A stretch of DNA of 5,979 nt from Betaproteobacteria bacterium (lineage in GTDB: Bacteria; Pseudomonadota; Gammaproteobacteria; Burkholderiales; UBA9220), in contig DOVS01000121.1 in assembly GCA_003519965.1 (NCBI GenBank), positions 1-5,979 of the forward strand, in the 5' to 3' direction. The position numbers and the translations under genes are program-made. The notes below the pieces were generated by a model, which searched no databases, was not told where the DNA came from, and saw only the letters and a list, made by a program, of their open reading frames with translations. Of the stretch, positions 5,243-5,979 are shown one piece after another (positions within the stretch are counted from its first letter, which is position 1; each line of letters starts with the position of its first letter).

Positions 5243-5979
5243 AAAAAGCGTGGGCGAGGAATGCTTCTCCTTGGCGTGCGAGCGCGCCGCTCCGGCCGGG
5301 AATTTCGCCAAGCACCACCTCATGGCGCGGCAGCCCGGCGGGGTCGAGATCGGCGGCGTATTCTTCCAGCGACACCAAGCGATAACCCTGGCGCTTCCAG
5401 CCGATCAGCAATTCTTCGAACACTCCCGCCAGCTTCATTCCCTCCAACTCGGCGTGGAGCGTGTAGACATGGCCGGTAGGCGGCGGATTTTCCGTCAGGC
5501 GGAGTAGGTGGGCGGCGACGGTATGCGGCATCAGGCCGCCCACGCCGATTAGTTCGTCCAGCGTCGGCAAGGTGGTGGGGAGTTGAGGGCAAGCGAGAAT
5601 TTCGGCATTCCACACTGGAATAAAGGGATGGGCGCCGCGGGTATCCGAGCAGTAATTGAATCCTCGGTGCTGTTCTTGGCGCAGCGCGTGGACATTAATT
5701 TGCCAGCCGGCCGCGCCATGGGTGGCGGCGGGGACGCCGAAAATTTCCTCGAAACGGTCGCAGGCGCGTTGCATTTCCCGCTGGGTCCAGCGCGCGTTTT
5801 GCCCGGCGGCATGGTCTTGCCAGCGGATATGGTCGTCGCAATGGACGCCTGTTTCAAAACCGGCGTCACGCACGCGGCGGAGCAGGCTGGCGCAGCGTTT
5901 GCCAATGTCGGGGCCGGGCAGCAGCGTGCCATAGAGCAGGGTTTTAACGCCGTAGTGGGCGAGCACCGAGGTGCGCGAT
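5241..5979 (-). CDS. arnD: ArnD-like polysaccharide deacetylase (undecaprenyl-phosphate Ara4FN deformylase), 5' end outside the window
   Basis: ArnD removes the formyl group from undecaprenyl-phosphate 4-deoxy-4-formamido-L-arabinose at the inner membrane, giving the L-Ara4N donor for lipid A modification and resistance to cationic peptides such as polymyxin. The frame is open to the right edge. A GTG at 5966 is in frame but internal, and the missing N-terminus would carry the first NodB motif with the catalytic Asp. Numbering from 5966, segments matching ArnD in order are GTLLPGPDIG, VHCDDHIRWQ (H42 and H46, the H-x3-H metal site), HGAAGW, YCSDTRGAHPFIPV (105-118), LPTTLPTLDELIG and HVYTLHAELEG (H171). 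These follow the E. coli ArnD motif order closely. About 40 further residues, including VVLGEIPGRSGALA, follow the core and may be a lineage-specific C-terminal extension. Other arn genes would be expected off the right edge but are not visible. A related NodB-fold deacetylase with another lipid-linked substrate remains possible. Confidence 0.85.
   Translation of the reverse strand, partial: SRTSVLAHYGVKTLLYGTLLPGPDIGKRCASLLRRVRDAGFETGVHCDDHIRWQDHAAGQNARWTQREMQRACDRFEEIFGVPAATHGAAGWQINVHALRQEQHRGFNYCSDTRGAHPFIPVWNAEILACPQLPTTLPTLDELIGVGGLMPHTVAAHLLRLTENPPPTGHVYTLHAELEGMKLAGVFEELLIGWKRQGYRLVSLEEYAADLDPAGLPRHEVVLGEIPGRSGALARQGEAFLAHAF

Overview
The window looks like ordinary chromosomal DNA from a Gram-negative proteobacterium, most likely a betaproteobacterium of the Nitrosomonadales/Burkholderiales type. 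This is inferred from the protein flavour (Fe-S family 4 uracil-DNA glycosylase, LplT, a PIN-PhoH protein, a Bcp/PrxQ peroxiredoxin, an ArnD-like deformylase implying lipid A) and the moderately high GC content. No marker gene fixes the taxon. Coding density is very high, and I see no RNA gene, insertion sequence, CRISPR array, phage gene or integration scar.

Left part (1-1813). The 3' part of a family 4 uracil-DNA glycosylase runs in from the left edge (2-550, +). It converges on lplT, a lysophospholipid transporter of the MFS fold (587-1813, -), with only 36 bp between the two stop codons.

Middle (1814-3300). A 195-bp divergent intergenic region carries a candidate lplT promoter, a small GC hairpin and a short dyad flanked by direct repeats. 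The dyad is a plausible operator for the LysR-type regulator that follows (2009-2911, +). Seventeen bases further on is a 123-codon gene of unknown function (2929-3300, +), probably cotranscribed with the regulator. Its 3' end overlaps the end of the convergent phoH gene by 22 bp.

Right part (3279-5979). Three minus-strand genes read leftward: an ArnD-like deformylase cut by the right edge (5241 to the edge), a Bcp/PrxQ peroxiredoxin (4706-5158) and a PIN-PhoH ATPase (3279-4679). The last two are 26 bp apart and likely share a transcript. A GC hairpin at the arnD stop may separate the first gene from the other two.

The genes cover DNA repair, phospholipid recycling, peroxide detoxification, RNA metabolism and lipid A modification. 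They do not form an evident single pathway, and I found no convincing new multi-gene system. The points most worth a second look are the LysR regulator with its unknown partner gene, the Cys/His cluster in that regulator, the operator-like intergenic element, and the peroxiredoxin that lacks a cysteine at both usual resolving positions.
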